Part shown: piece after piece, positions 1 through 8,517 of the stretch
Numbering within the stretch: position 1 is the first letter of the stretch
Layout: the number at the start of each line of letters is the position of its first letter
Assembly (NCBI RefSeq): GCF_001427865.1
Contig: NZ_LMHH01000001.1
Location: forward strand, 1,116,001-1,180,000
Source: Altererythrobacter sp. Root672
GTDB taxonomy: Bacteria > Pseudomonadota > Alphaproteobacteria > Sphingomonadales > Sphingomonadaceae
DNA length: 64,000 nucleotides
Direction of reading: 5' to 3'
Position numbers and translations under genes: made by a program
Notes under the pieces: generated by a model
Database searches by the model: none
What the model was told of the DNA's origin: nothing
The model's input: only the letters and a program-made list of their open reading frames with translations

Positions 1-68
1 TCCCGCTCCCCGGAAGCGACCCGGAGACGCCTAGGTTCCGCCTGGCAAAACCAGTCTGACCGCGGGAA

Positions 69-614
69 TTAGCCCTTCAGCGCCCGGACCGCGGCGAGCG
101 TCGAGCTGACGTGTTCGCGCCAATCCATGTCCGAATGGACCATGACGATCTTGCCATCAGGCGCGATCACATAGGACGTGCGGCTGGTCAGATTGTCGTT
201 CTTCTGGCCGTTCATGGTCAACGCCACGTCGAACGCCTGAATGCTCGACGGAGTGGCACGCGCAACGGGGAACGCCCCAGCGCATTCCTTCTCCGAGAAC
301 TTGGCCAGATCCTCCACGGAGTCTCCCGACATGCCGAACACTTGCGCGCCGGCCGCCTTGAAGTCGCCGATCGCGGCGGCGAAGGCCTGCGCTTCCTGGC
401 TGCAACCCGGGGTGAAGGCCTTCGGGAAGAAGTAGAGCACCACCGGTCCCTTGCGCAGTTCCTGCTGCAAGTTGAACGAGAAGGCCTTCCCGTTGAGCGC
501 CCCTTGGGTGATCAACGAGGGCACGTGTGCGCCTTCCTGCAAGGTCGCAGATGCGGGGGCCGCAGCGAGCATCGCAGCGGCAACGGCGGCGAAAAGCATA
601 GGTCGCTTGGTCAT
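69..614 (-). CDS. Secreted peroxiredoxin (AhpC/TSA, BCP-like)
   Basis: Thiol peroxidase of the peroxiredoxin family, 181 aa, reducing H2O2 or organic peroxides through a peroxidatic cysteine. The N-terminus (MTKRPMLFAAVAAAMLAAAPASA) is a clear signal peptide with an A-S-A cleavage site, so the mature protein should act in the periplasm. The thioredoxin-fold motif FFPKAFTPGCSQEA carries the T-x-x-C active site near residue 71. A second cysteine in EKECAG, about 40 residues later, could be a resolving cysteine. The rest (GMSGDS, a late YVIAPDGKI strand) fits the BCP/PrxQ type. It lies downstream of the PBP1A gene on the same strand with a 118-bp gap, so it may have its own promoter. Family call is firm; subclass is inferred. 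Confidence 0.88.
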   Translation of the reverse strand: MTKRPMLFAAVAAAMLAAAPASATLQEGAHVPSLITQGALNGKAFSFNLQQELRKGPVVLYFFPKAFTPGCSQEAQAFAAAIGDFKAAGAQVFGMSGDSVEDLAKFSEKECAGAFPVARATPSSIQAFDVALTMNGQKNDNLTSRTSYVIAPDGKIVMVHSDMDWREHVSSTLAAVRALKG

Positions 615-732
615 GGCTTAATTGGCTTCCTCTACCGGACTGAGTCCATCGGCTCTCTCAATCGCGCATGCTGCCCCTAAGGGCATGCCGAAGCAACCGA
701 ATATTACCGCGCGGACAAAGTCCACGGGCGGG

Positions 733-3249
733 TCAATAGAGCCCGCCGCTGTCCTCGACGAAATCGCTCTGCTCCTGGTTCTGCGACCGGCCGCGATCAT
801 CGCCGCCGCCCTGCGCCGAACCATTGCCGCGCCGAAGCTGTGCAAGGATCATCTCCCGCAGCGCATCGGCATCGTCCTGGCGGCTCGAACGGCGCGGTTC
901 AGTGTCGGGTTTGAAAGCTTCCCAGATCACCGAGGCCTTGGGATCTTCAGACGTCGGCCAGCCAGCGAAGACGCGCTTGCCGCTCTGCCGGTCGATGCGC
1001 ACCATCCTAACGCCCGCTGGTGCGAGGAACGGCCGGCCCTGCCACTTGTCGCGGGTTTCCTGCACGAAATCCTTGAAGATCGGCGCTGCCACGCGGCCAC
1101 CCTGCGCCCAACCGCCAAGGCTGCGCGGCTTGTCATAGCCGATATAGACGCCTGCAACGATGTCCGGAGACCCTCCGACGAACCACACGTCCGTCGGGCC
1201 GCTGGTGGTGCCGGTTTTACCGAACAGAGGCATGTTCAAATCGCGCAGCACGGTCGCGGTGCCGCGTTGGACCACACCTTCAAGCATGTGCACGACCTGA
1301 TAGGCGGTACGCGCGTCGAGGACCTGGCGGCCCTGCTCGCGAATGCGTGGCATGGCCTTGCCGTCCCACTTCGCCATATTGCACCCGGTACAGTCGCGCT
1401 CGTCGGCACGCCAGATGACCTTGCCGTTCCGGTCCTGCACGTAGTCGATCACCGAAGAGCTGTGTTGCAGCCCATGATTGACCAGCGCGGAGTAGGCATT
1501 GACCATCTTCTCGACAGTCGTCTCGCCCGCGCCCAGCGCGAACGAGGGATAGTTGCCATACTTGCCGATACCCACGCGTTCGAAGGTGCGGGTGACGTTT
1601 TCCATCCCGGCATCCATCGCGATATGGACGGTCATCAGGTTGCGGGACTGTTCGAGGCCCCAGCGCATCGTATGCTCGCCACCGCCTTCGCCACCGAAGT
1701 TGCGGAAGCACTTCTCGCCCAGGTTTGCGCCCTGGTAATAGCAATAAGTCTGGTCCGGAATCATCGTTGCCGGAGTCATGCCGTTATCGAGGCCAGTCGC
1801 ATAAACGAACGGCTTGATCGTCGAGCCAGGCTGCCGCTGGGCTTGGGTGGAACGGTTGAAATCGCTCAGACGGAAATCGAACCCGCCTTGCATGGCCATG
1901 ATCCGGCCCGTGTTGGGGTCCTGGGCGAGGAAACCGCCCGACACCTCCGGCACGGTCCTCACGGCCCAGGCGTTGCCGCTTGGGGAGACCGCCGTCACGT
2001 CGCCTACTTTGATCGCGTCGGGTGACCCAATCAACGGAGCTTCCTCTCCGTTGGCGAAGCCAATCCGCCCCGGAGCGGTCACCACACCGACGCGCCAATT
2101 CTGGTAATTGATGCCGAGGTTGCTGCTGGCGAGCTGCTCGGTCAAATCGCCGTCACCCGGATCGAGCGTGGCGACCGGACCGTGCCATGCACGACCACCG
2201 CCAAAACGCATCAGGCCCTTGCGCAAGGCGTCGCTTGCCGCCCCCTGCATCTCGGTATCGAGCGAAGTGCGCACCCAGAGCCCGCCAGCATAGACACTGT
2301 GCGGCCCGTCCTCGGCCTTCTCACCGTACTTCTCGATCAGCTGGCGCCGCACTTCCTCAAGGAAATAACCGGCGTCGGCCGACTTCGCTTCAGGTCGCTG
2401 GCGAATGAGCCCGAGCGGCTGAGCCTTGGCTGCAGCCGCTTGGGCCGCGGTGATGTGGCCGTTCTCGGCCATGACATCGAGCACGAAGTTGCGCCGCTCA
2501 AGGGCATGCTCGCGGTATTTCTCTCGGCCGTACTGCTCAGGCGCCTTGGGCAGGATCGCCAGGAAGGCCATCTCATGTAGATCGAGATCGCCGACATCCT
2601 TGTCGAAGTAGGCCCGGCTCGCCGCTTGCACGCCGAAGCTGCGGCGGCCTAGCGGGATCTCGTTGAGATAGAGCTCCATGATCTCGCGCTTGGTCAGCAC
2701 CGATTCGATGCGCCGGGCGAGAATCATCTCCTTGAGCTTGCGAGTGATCGAATACTCGTTGCCGATCAGGATGTTCTTGGCGACCTGCTGGGTGATCGTC
2801 GAACCGCCCTTGGCGCGCTCGCCGCTACCCATTTTGCTGACGTAGTCGAATACGGCGCCAGCAAAGCCAGGGTAGTCGATGCCACCATGGGTCCAAAAGG
2901 TCTCGTCCTCCGCAGAGGTGTAGGCGTTGACCAGCTGCGCCGGAAAATCCTTGTACTGGAGCTGCACCCGGCGCTCACGCGCGAACGAGTGGACCACCTC
3001 GCCGTCGACGCCTCGCACCACTGACGGCAGCGGCGGCTCGTAATCGAGCAAGGTTTCAGCGTCGGGGAGGTTGCGTGCGACCAGCAGCCAGGCCGCGAAC
3101 CACAGCACCGCGAGACCGATAAGGCCATATCCGGCCAAGCGGAACCAACGCTTCTCGCGCCAATTCTCGCGAAACCACGTGATCACTCCACCGGCTTCGC
3201 GGCGGATGCGGTAGTGGAAGGGCTCTGCGGTCTGATCGGTTTCGGCCAT
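733..3249 (-). CDS. mrcA: Penicillin-binding protein 1A (bifunctional transglycosylase/transpeptidase)
   Basis: Class A PBP of 838 aa that polymerises and cross-links peptidoglycan at the outer face of the inner membrane. In order: a short cytoplasmic tail; one membrane segment (LAGYGLIGLAVLWFAAWLLV); a GT51 transglycosylase domain with EDETFWTHGGID, GGSTITQQVAKN and RRIES/ELYLNEIPLG; then a transpeptidase domain with the SxxK motif in PGSTIKPF, SxN in EQSRNL and KTG in FGKTGTTSG. The C-terminus is a Q/G/R-rich tail. The start MAETDQ is preferred over an ATG 18 bp upstream because AAGGGG sits 7 nt before it. It follows the amidase gene on the same strand, making a small cell-wall unit. All catalytic motifs are present. 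Confidence 0.96.
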   Translation of the reverse strand: MAETDQTAEPFHYRIRREAGGVITWFRENWREKRWFRLAGYGLIGLAVLWFAAWLLVARNLPDAETLLDYEPPLPSVVRGVDGEVVHSFARERRVQLQYKDFPAQLVNAYTSAEDETFWTHGGIDYPGFAGAVFDYVSKMGSGERAKGGSTITQQVAKNILIGNEYSITRKLKEMILARRIESVLTKREIMELYLNEIPLGRRSFGVQAASRAYFDKDVGDLDLHEMAFLAILPKAPEQYGREKYREHALERRNFVLDVMAENGHITAAQAAAAKAQPLGLIRQRPEAKSADAGYFLEEVRRQLIEKYGEKAEDGPHSVYAGGLWVRTSLDTEMQGAASDALRKGLMRFGGGRAWHGPVATLDPGDGDLTEQLASSNLGINYQNWRVGVVTAPGRIGFANGEEAPLIGSPDAIKVGDVTAVSPSGNAWAVRTVPEVSGGFLAQDPNTGRIMAMQGGFDFRLSDFNRSTQAQRQPGSTIKPFVYATGLDNGMTPATMIPDQTYCYYQGANLGEKCFRNFGGEGGGEHTMRWGLEQSRNLMTVHIAMDAGMENVTRTFERVGIGKYGNYPSFALGAGETTVEKMVNAYSALVNHGLQHSSSVIDYVQDRNGKVIWRADERDCTGCNMAKWDGKAMPRIREQGRQVLDARTAYQVVHMLEGVVQRGTATVLRDLNMPLFGKTGTTSGPTDVWFVGGSPDIVAGVYIGYDKPRSLGGWAQGGRVAAPIFKDFVQETRDKWQGRPFLAPAGVRMVRIDRQSGKRVFAGWPTSEDPKASVIWEAFKPDTEPRRSSRQDDADALREMILAQLRRGNGSAQGGGDDRGRSQNQEQSDFVEDSGGLY

Positions 3250-3312
3250 TGGCCGGCCCCTTAGCATGCGGATTCTGTCGGGCGCCAGAACGATGCGATG
3301 GCTTGTGCGCGT

Positions 3313-4188
3313 CTACGCACCCGCCTCACGGGCAAAATAGATGCGGATGGCCCGCGCCATGGCCTCGGCAAAGCGGGCCCGCCCCTCAGGAGATGCCAGG
3401 CGCCCAGCATCCTCGGGATTGGAAACGAATCCCGCTTCGAACAGCGCCGAAGGCACATCTGGCGACTTGAGCACCACCAACGCGGCCGAACGCAGCGGCT
3501 GCGGGTTGAACTTCAGGTTGTCCGCCCCTTCCCGAACGATCAGCCGGGAAAATTCGTCAGACCCTTTCTGCGAGCGCCTTTGTGCAAGGTCGATGAGGAT
3601 CGCGTTTACGTCCGCATCCTGATTGGCGAGCTCGACGCCGTTGACCATGTCGGCACTGTTCTCCCGCGCGGCGAAGCGTGCTGCGGCCTCGCTCGATGCA
3701 CGGTCGGAAAGGGTATAGACACTGGCGCCAGTGACCCCCGCCTTGTCTCCGGCGGAATCAGCATGGATCGAGAGGAACAGGTCGGCGCTGAGCCGACGGG
3801 CAATCTCGGCCCGCTCCTCAAGCACCAGATAGCTATCGTCGTCACGCGTCATTGCCACGCGGATGCCGCCTTCGCGCAGCAGTTCGTCCCGAAGCGCGAG
3901 CGCCAGGTTAAGCGCGATAGCCTTCTCCTGCAGCCCTTCCGCACTCGCCCCCGGATCATGGCCCCCATGACCGGCATCGATCACCACCAAAGGCCGGCTG
4001 GCGTCCTCCGGTCCGAGTATCTCCGGCAACCCCACAGCCCCTCCGGGCTCGGGCAAGATCATGCGGACAACGTAGTTGCGTCCCAGCAGCGGCGCATCCA
4101 CCCCAAGCAGGGCGCCAGCGCCGAGCAGCCCCGCCAGCAGGAGCAACGGGGTGATGAAGATCAGCGCTATCTGCAGGCGATGTGGCAT
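3313..4188 (-). CDS. N-acetylmuramoyl-L-alanine amidase (Amidase_3)
   Basis: Zinc amidase of 291 aa that cuts the amide bond between the glycan strand and the stem peptide, acting in the periplasm. An N-terminal hydrophobic stretch (LQIALIFITPLLLLAGLLGA) works as signal or anchor. The Amidase_3 domain shows VVIDAGHGGHDPGA (first Zn His), the acidic ligand further on, LFLSIHAD (second Zn His) and the catalytic Glu in SALFEAGFVSN near the C-terminus. The start MPHRLQ was chosen because it begins just before the membrane segment; an ATG at 4251 would add 21 unrelated residues. It is directly upstream of the PBP1A gene (about 63 bp), which suggests joint expression for wall growth and separation. 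No LysM or AMIN domain is seen. Confidence 0.92.
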   Translation of the reverse strand: MPHRLQIALIFITPLLLLAGLLGAGALLGVDAPLLGRNYVVRMILPEPGGAVGLPEILGPEDASRPLVVIDAGHGGHDPGASAEGLQEKAIALNLALALRDELLREGGIRVAMTRDDDSYLVLEERAEIARRLSADLFLSIHADSAGDKAGVTGASVYTLSDRASSEAAARFAARENSADMVNGVELANQDADVNAILIDLAQRRSQKGSDEFSRLIVREGADNLKFNPQPLRSAALVVLKSPDVPSALFEAGFVSNPEDAGRLASPEGRARFAEAMARAIRIYFAREAGA

Positions 4189-4653
4189 TCCCGCGCCATC
4201 GTTAACGATACCCTGATTCCCAGAACAAGGGAATTTTGCGCCATCGCGCAATAAGGTTGCCGAGGCTTTCCCCCGATGCTAGCAATCCTGACACCGGGAG
4301 CTGAGCCTTCCGGCCACGCCGGCCCGCCTTTCTGCGGACCCGGCAATGCCTACAGGTTGATGCCCGAATGAGAAGCAAGAGCCATATTGCCAGTCCGCAG
4401 CCGCAAGGTTGCGCCATGGCGGTCGCTCTGGCGCAGCAAATACCCCCGCGCCTTCGCATTTCGGCAGACACATTCGACAGCGCCCCCCACAACATTGCAC
4501 GCAAGTTGGCTCGGGGCGCCAATCCAATCTCCGTCCGAGTGACCGGCTATCGTCCGGCAAGTGGCGGAATTCACACAGATCGGCGCGCTTCGGCCCATGC
4601 CATTCCTAGCGGGAATTTGGTCATGGCAGCCGCGCGCGCCTGGAGACTATTTA
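4189..4653. other. Long divergent intergenic region, amidase/rne
   Basis: A 465-bp stretch between two divergent genes. No convincing coding frame, tRNA or long repeat was seen. The rne side begins only at the ATG at 4654, where GGAGA lies 8 nt upstream, so RNase E may have a long 5' leader. Short GC-rich inverted segments occur (for example around 4310-4325) but none forms a strong hairpin with a U-tract. RNase E controls its own mRNA through a leader structure in enterobacteria; whether this leader does so is not visible here. No clean -35/-10 pair could be assigned. Confidence 0.5.
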
Positions 4654-7335
4654 ATGGCAACGCGCATGCTGATCGATGCGCGCCACCCGGAAGAAACGCG
4701 GGTGGCGGTGCTCAAGGGAAATCGGATTGAAGAATTTGATTTCGAATCTGCCGAACACAAGCAGATCAAAGGTAACATCTATCTAGCCAAGGTAACTCGC
4801 GTAGAGCCGTCACTACAGGCGGCCTTCGTGGATTTCGGCGGAAATCGCCACGGGTTCCTCGCTTTCAGCGAGATCCACCCTGACTACTACCAGATCCCCC
4901 ACGCAGACCGAGAGGCTCTGCTGGCGGAAGAACGCGCCCACGCGGAAGAAGAGGCTGCTCTTCGCGCCGACGAGGACGAGTTCGACGACGAGGCCGAAGG
5001 TGACGACGGCGATCTCGAACACTCGCATGTCGAGGAAATCGACACGAGCGAGAAGGACGATGTCGCGACCATCGAAGACGGTCATCTCGAAAACGGCGAT
5101 AACGACGCCGACGAGGAGTCTGACGAAGGCGCTCGTGACGAAGGTGATGAAGAGACCGGCGAAGGCGATAACCAACGCGGCCGCCGTGGTCGTGGTCGCG
5201 GACGTCAGGGTCGCTCGCGCGCCAAGGAAATGGACGAGCTCCGCGCCAAGCGCCAGGCGCTGCGTCGTCGCTACAAGATCCAGGACGTCATCCAGCGCCG
5301 CCAGGTCCTGCTGGTGCAGGTCGTCAAGGAAGAGCGCGGCAACAAGGGTGCTGCCCTCACCACCTATCTCAGCCTCGCGGGCCGCTATTGCGTGCTCATG
5401 CCCAACTCGGGCCACGGCGGCGGCATCAGCCGCAAGATCTCGAGCGCGGCCGACCGCAAGCGCTTGAAGCAGATCGTCGGCGAACTGAGCCTGCCGAAGT
5501 CGATGGGCCTGATTGTCCGTACCGCGGGCCTCCAGCGTACCAAGACCGAGATCAAGCGCGACTTCGACTACCTCGCCCGCCTGTGGGACGAGATTCGCGA
5601 GAAGACGCTAGCCTCCAGCGCGCCGATGATGATCCATTCGGACTCCGACCTAGTGAAGCGGGCTATCCGCGACATCTACAACAAGGAGATCGAGGAAGTC
5701 GTCGTCGAAGGCGAAGGCGGCTACCGCGCGGCTAAGGAATTCATGAAGCTGCTGATGCCGAGCCATGCCCGGCGCGTGAAGCAGTATGCGGACCCGGTTC
5801 CGCTGTTCCAGCGCTACGGTGCCGAGGATCAGCTCTCGGCGATGTACGACCCGGTCGTGCAGCTGAAGAGCGGCGGCTACCTGGTGATCAATCCCACCGA
5901 AGCGCTGGTGTCGATCGACATCAACTCCGGCCGTTCCACCAAGGAGCACGGGATCGAAGCGACCGCGCTCAACACCAACCTCGAAGCCGCGCGCGAGATC
6001 GCCCGCCAGTTGCGCCTGCGCGACATGGCAGGCCTCGTCGTCATCGACTTCATCGACATGGAATACGGATCAAACGTCCGTAAGGTCGAGAAGGCGATGA
6101 AGGAGGCGCTCAAGAACGATCGCGCCCGGATCCAGGTCGGCCGCATCTCGGGCTTCGGCCTGATGGAGATGAGCCGCCAGCGCCTGCGCACCGGCGTGCT
6201 CGAAGCCACCACCCGCGCCTGCCCGCACTGCGACGGCACCGGCCTCGTCCGCACCGCCTCGAGCGCAGGCCTTTCGGCCCTGCGTCTGATCGAGGACGAA
6301 GCGGCCAAGGGCAAGGGGACGACGATCTCGCTCTTTGCTTCGACTGAGGCAGCGATCTACCTGCTCAACGCCAAGCGCGCCGATCTCGCAGAGATCGAAG
6401 AGCGTTATGGGGTGGCAGTGGAAGTCATTCCCGAAGGCGAAGACGAAGGCGCCAAGATGCGCGTCGGCAGCTCGGGTCCGCGTCCGACGACCGTTCCACG
6501 GTTCGAGCCGATCGTCGAGGAACCGGACGACAGCCTGCCCGAGGAATACGAGGACGAGGACGAAGAAGCCTTCGAAGCTCGCCCCGAACGCGAATCCGAC
6601 GGCGAAGGCCGTGGCAAGCGCCGCCGCCGCCGCCGTGGCGGACGCGGTCGCAACCGCCAGGACGAACGCCAAGAGGAAGGTGAGGAACAACTCGCTGACG
6701 TCGATGGCGAGGAAGCTGGCGAGGAACGCCCGCAGCTGGCCGACGAAACTACGCCCGATGGTGAGGATCGTCCCCGCAAGCGTCGTCGTCGTGGTGGCCG
6801 TCGCCGGCGCCGTGGTGGTGATGGCGAGGGCACGACCGAAGGCGAGACCGGCGAGTTCGAAGGCACCGATACGGACGAAGCTAATGCTGAACCCGTAGCT
6901 GAAGAACTCACAGCAGGGACTTCGACGGACGAAGTTGAGGCCCCGGCGCCCAAGCCGCGCAGCCGTCGCCGGAAGGCCGAACCTAAAGCCGAGGAAGCGG
7001 AAGCCGTTACCGAAGCTCCAGTAGAAGCCGCCGAGGAACCTGCGCCCAAGCCCAAGCGCACACGCCGGAAGAAGGCTGATGTCGAGGCCGAGGCACAGGT
7101 AGAGGCAGCACCGGCGGAAATCGTCGAAGTGGCTCCCGAACCTGTCGCCGAGGAAGCGCCCAAGCCCAAGCGCACGCGCCGGAAGAAGGCCGAAGAGCCC
7201 GTCGAGGCTGAAGTAGCACCGGAGGCTGCTCCGGCGCCCGAGGCCGCTAACGACGCCAACGGCGAAGAAGCAACTGGCGACGACGAGGCCGGTTCGCCTC
7301 GCCGCGGTTGGTGGCAGCGCACTTTCGGGGAATAA
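4654..7335 (+). CDS. rne: Ribonuclease E/G
   Basis: Endoribonuclease of 893 aa that starts mRNA decay and processes rRNA and tRNA; scaffold of the degradosome. The N-terminal S1 fold (IKGNIYLAKVTRVEPSLQAAFVDFG) is split by a long acidic then Arg/Gly-rich insert, about residues 90-208, as in other alphaproteobacterial RNase E. The catalytic DNase-I-like part shows LVSIDINSGRST and GLVVIDFIDME with the two metal-binding aspartates. The Zn-link is CPHCDGTG. From about residue 620 the protein is a disordered tail alternating acidic blocks and Arg-rich blocks, with PKPKRTRRKKA occurring twice; it ends in GWWQRTFGE. The start is the ATG after GGAGACTATTTA; earlier in-frame ATGs lack a binding site. 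A long hairpin follows the stop. Confidence 0.97.
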   Translation: MATRMLIDARHPEETRVAVLKGNRIEEFDFESAEHKQIKGNIYLAKVTRVEPSLQAAFVDFGGNRHGFLAFSEIHPDYYQIPHADREALLAEERAHAEEEAALRADEDEFDDEAEGDDGDLEHSHVEEIDTSEKDDVATIEDGHLENGDNDADEESDEGARDEGDEETGEGDNQRGRRGRGRGRQGRSRAKEMDELRAKRQALRRRYKIQDVIQRRQVLLVQVVKEERGNKGAALTTYLSLAGRYCVLMPNSGHGGGISRKISSAADRKRLKQIVGELSLPKSMGLIVRTAGLQRTKTEIKRDFDYLARLWDEIREKTLASSAPMMIHSDSDLVKRAIRDIYNKEIEEVVVEGEGGYRAAKEFMKLLMPSHARRVKQYADPVPLFQRYGAEDQLSAMYDPVVQLKSGGYLVINPTEALVSIDINSGRSTKEHGIEATALNTNLEAAREIARQLRLRDMAGLVVIDFIDMEYGSNVRKVEKAMKEALKNDRARIQVGRISGFGLMEMSRQRLRTGVLEATTRACPHCDGTGLVRTASSAGLSALRLIEDEAAKGKGTTISLFASTEAAIYLLNAKRADLAEIEERYGVAVEVIPEGEDEGAKMRVGSSGPRPTTVPRFEPIVEEPDDSLPEEYEDEDEEAFEARPERESDGEGRGKRRRRRRGGRGRNRQDERQEEGEEQLADVDGEEAGEERPQLADETTPDGEDRPRKRRRRGGRRRRRGGDGEGTTEGETGEFEGTDTDEANAEPVAEELTAGTSTDEVEAPAPKPRSRRRKAEPKAEEAEAVTEAPVEAAEEPAPKPKRTRRKKADVEAEAQVEAAPAEIVEVAPEPVAEEAPKPKRTRRKKAEEPVEAEVAPEAAPAPEAANDANGEEATGDDEAGSPRRGWWQRTFGE

Positions 7336-7347
7336 CCCTTAGAACTT

Positions 7348-7400
7348 GCGGGCGCTGCTCGGCTGGCAATTCTGTCAGTCGGGCGGCGCCCGCGGTTTTG
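7348..7400 (+). terminator. Rho-independent-like terminator after rne
   Basis: GCGGGCGC (7348-7355) pairs perfectly with GCGCCCGC (7386-7393). The 30 nt between them can extend the stem with G-U pairs and close on an AATTCT loop. GGTTTT follows, a short U-tract. It lies between the rne stop and the convergent small gene at 7415, so it could stop transcription from both sides. Confidence 0.6.
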
Positions 7401-7414
7401 AGCGCCTACCTATT

Positions 7415-7579
7415 TCAAGCATGACCGCGATGGCGCCGCAGCAACCTCAATCCTAACCACGTAACCCCTGCCAAGGCCGCGATCTTCAGCGTCGTACTTC
7501 CTGGCCGGCCTTTGCGTTCATTCAGTTCTTTCTGCACCCAGGCGTGCGGCATGGCCGAATTCGGAATTCTCGACATCAT
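7415..7579 (-). CDS. Small hypothetical membrane-associated protein
   Basis: A 54-aa reading frame beginning MMSRIPNSAMPHAW. Its first half is polar (QKELNERKGRPGS). Then comes one hydrophobic segment (TTLKIAALAGVTWLGLRLL) and a basic end RRHRGHA, a layout expected for a small inner-membrane protein with a positive cytoplasmic end. The start is favoured by AAAGGGACG about 6 nt before the double ATG. A longer frame to 7696 exists, but its extra residues look like non-coding translation. No family recognised. It is convergent with rne and divergent from sdhB. Confidence 0.45.
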   Translation of the reverse strand: MMSRIPNSAMPHAWVQKELNERKGRPGSTTLKIAALAGVTWLGLRLLRRHRGHA

Positions 7580-7681
7580 CTTGCGTCCCTTTGTGGTCCA
7601 GGCCTCAACGAGACCCTTCCCGCTTCGGTTCCGCCACGATCTTGCGTGCGTTCCTTGCAACAGCTGTTTTGTCCCAAGCGC

Positions 7682-7709
7682 TTGCCCTGTCCGCAACAGC
7701 GGCTAGATA
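7682..7709 (+). promoter_or_regulatory. Candidate promoter for sdhB-zapE
   Basis: TTGCCC (7682-7687) and TAGATA (7704-7709) are separated by 16 bp and end 25 bp before the sdhB ATG. This resembles a sigma-70-type promoter. The upstream gene is on the other strand, so sdhB must have a promoter in this gap. The assignment is by eye only. Confidence 0.4.
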
Positions 7710-7734
7710 GGCCGCGACGCAGCAGGATCTCCCG

Positions 7735-8517
7735 ATGGCTACCTTCACGCTTCCGACGAACAGCAAGATCACCGGCAAAGGCCGTGAGCACAAAGCAACT
7801 GGCGCCGCGCGCGTGCGCAAGTTCAAGATCTATCGCTGGGACCCGGAAAGCGGCGAGAACCCTCGCTACGACACGTTCGAGATCGACCTGGACGAATGCG
7901 GTCCGATGGTCCTCGACGCGCTGATCAAGATCAAGAACGAGATCGACCCCACGCTGACCTTCCGCCGCTCGTGCAGAGAGGGGATCTGCGGATCCTGCTC
8001 GATGAACATGAATGGCCGCAACGGCCTCGCCTGCACCACCTCGATGGAAGACCTGTCAGGCGAAATCCGCGTCACGCCGTTGCCCCACATGGAGGTGGTC
8101 AAGGACCTGGTCCCAGACTTCACCCAGTTCTACGCCCAATACGCCTCGATCCGTCCGTGGCTGCAGACCGTCTCGACCACGCCGAGCGGCAAGGAACGCC
8201 TGCAAAGCCCTGAAGAGCGCGAGAAGCTGGATGGCCTCTACGAGTGCATCCTGTGCGCCTGCTGCTCCACTGCCTGCCCGAGCTACTGGTGGAACTCCGA
8301 CGTGTTCCTCGGTCCCGCCATCCTGCTCCAGGCCTATCGCTGGCTGGCCGACAGCCGCGACGAGATGACCGGCGAACGGCTCGATGCGCTGGAAGACCCG
8401 TTCCGACTTTATCGCTGCCACACGATCATGAACTGCGCCAACGTCTGCCCCAAGGGTCTCAACCCGGCCAAGGCGATCGCGGAAACCAAGAAGATGCTGG
8501 CGGAGCGGCACGCCTGA
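7735..8517 (+). CDS. sdhB: Succinate dehydrogenase iron-sulfur subunit
   Basis: Iron-sulfur subunit (260 aa) of complex II, passing electrons from the FAD subunit to ubiquinone. The N-terminal ferredoxin domain carries the [2Fe-2S] ligands in [15 protein letters not shown] and a later GLACTT. The C-terminal domain has [12 protein letters not shown] for [4Fe-4S]/[3Fe-4S] and [17 protein letters not shown]. Length and motif order are normal. AGGA lies 8 nt before the ATG. The other subunits (SdhC, SdhD, SdhA) are not beside it and are not in the window, so this complex II is split in the genome. The stop overlaps the apparent start of zapE by 4 nt, and the two genes should be co-transcribed. 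Confidence 0.97.
   Translation: MATFTLPTNSKITGKGREHKATGAARVRKFKIYRWDPESGENPRYDTFEIDLDECGPMVLDALIKIKNEIDPTLTFRRSCREGICGSCSMNMNGRNGLACTTSMEDLSGEIRVTPLPHMEVVKDLVPDFTQFYAQYASIRPWLQTVSTTPSGKERLQSPEEREKLDGLYECILCACCSTACPSYWWNSDVFLGPAILLQAYRWLADSRDEMTGERLDALEDPFRLYRCHTIMNCANVCPKGLNPAKAIAETKKMLAERHA

Noticed and set aside
1-68. Possible gene fragment at the left edge
   Set aside because: Only 68 bp lie before the peroxiredoxin stop; nothing could be supported.
622-2025. Long plus-strand open frame (467 codons) opposite the PBP1A gene
   Set aside because: PBP1A has all catalytic motifs in the other strand; the frame is rich in Arg/His/Ala and has no recognisable domain, as expected from GC-rich antisense DNA.
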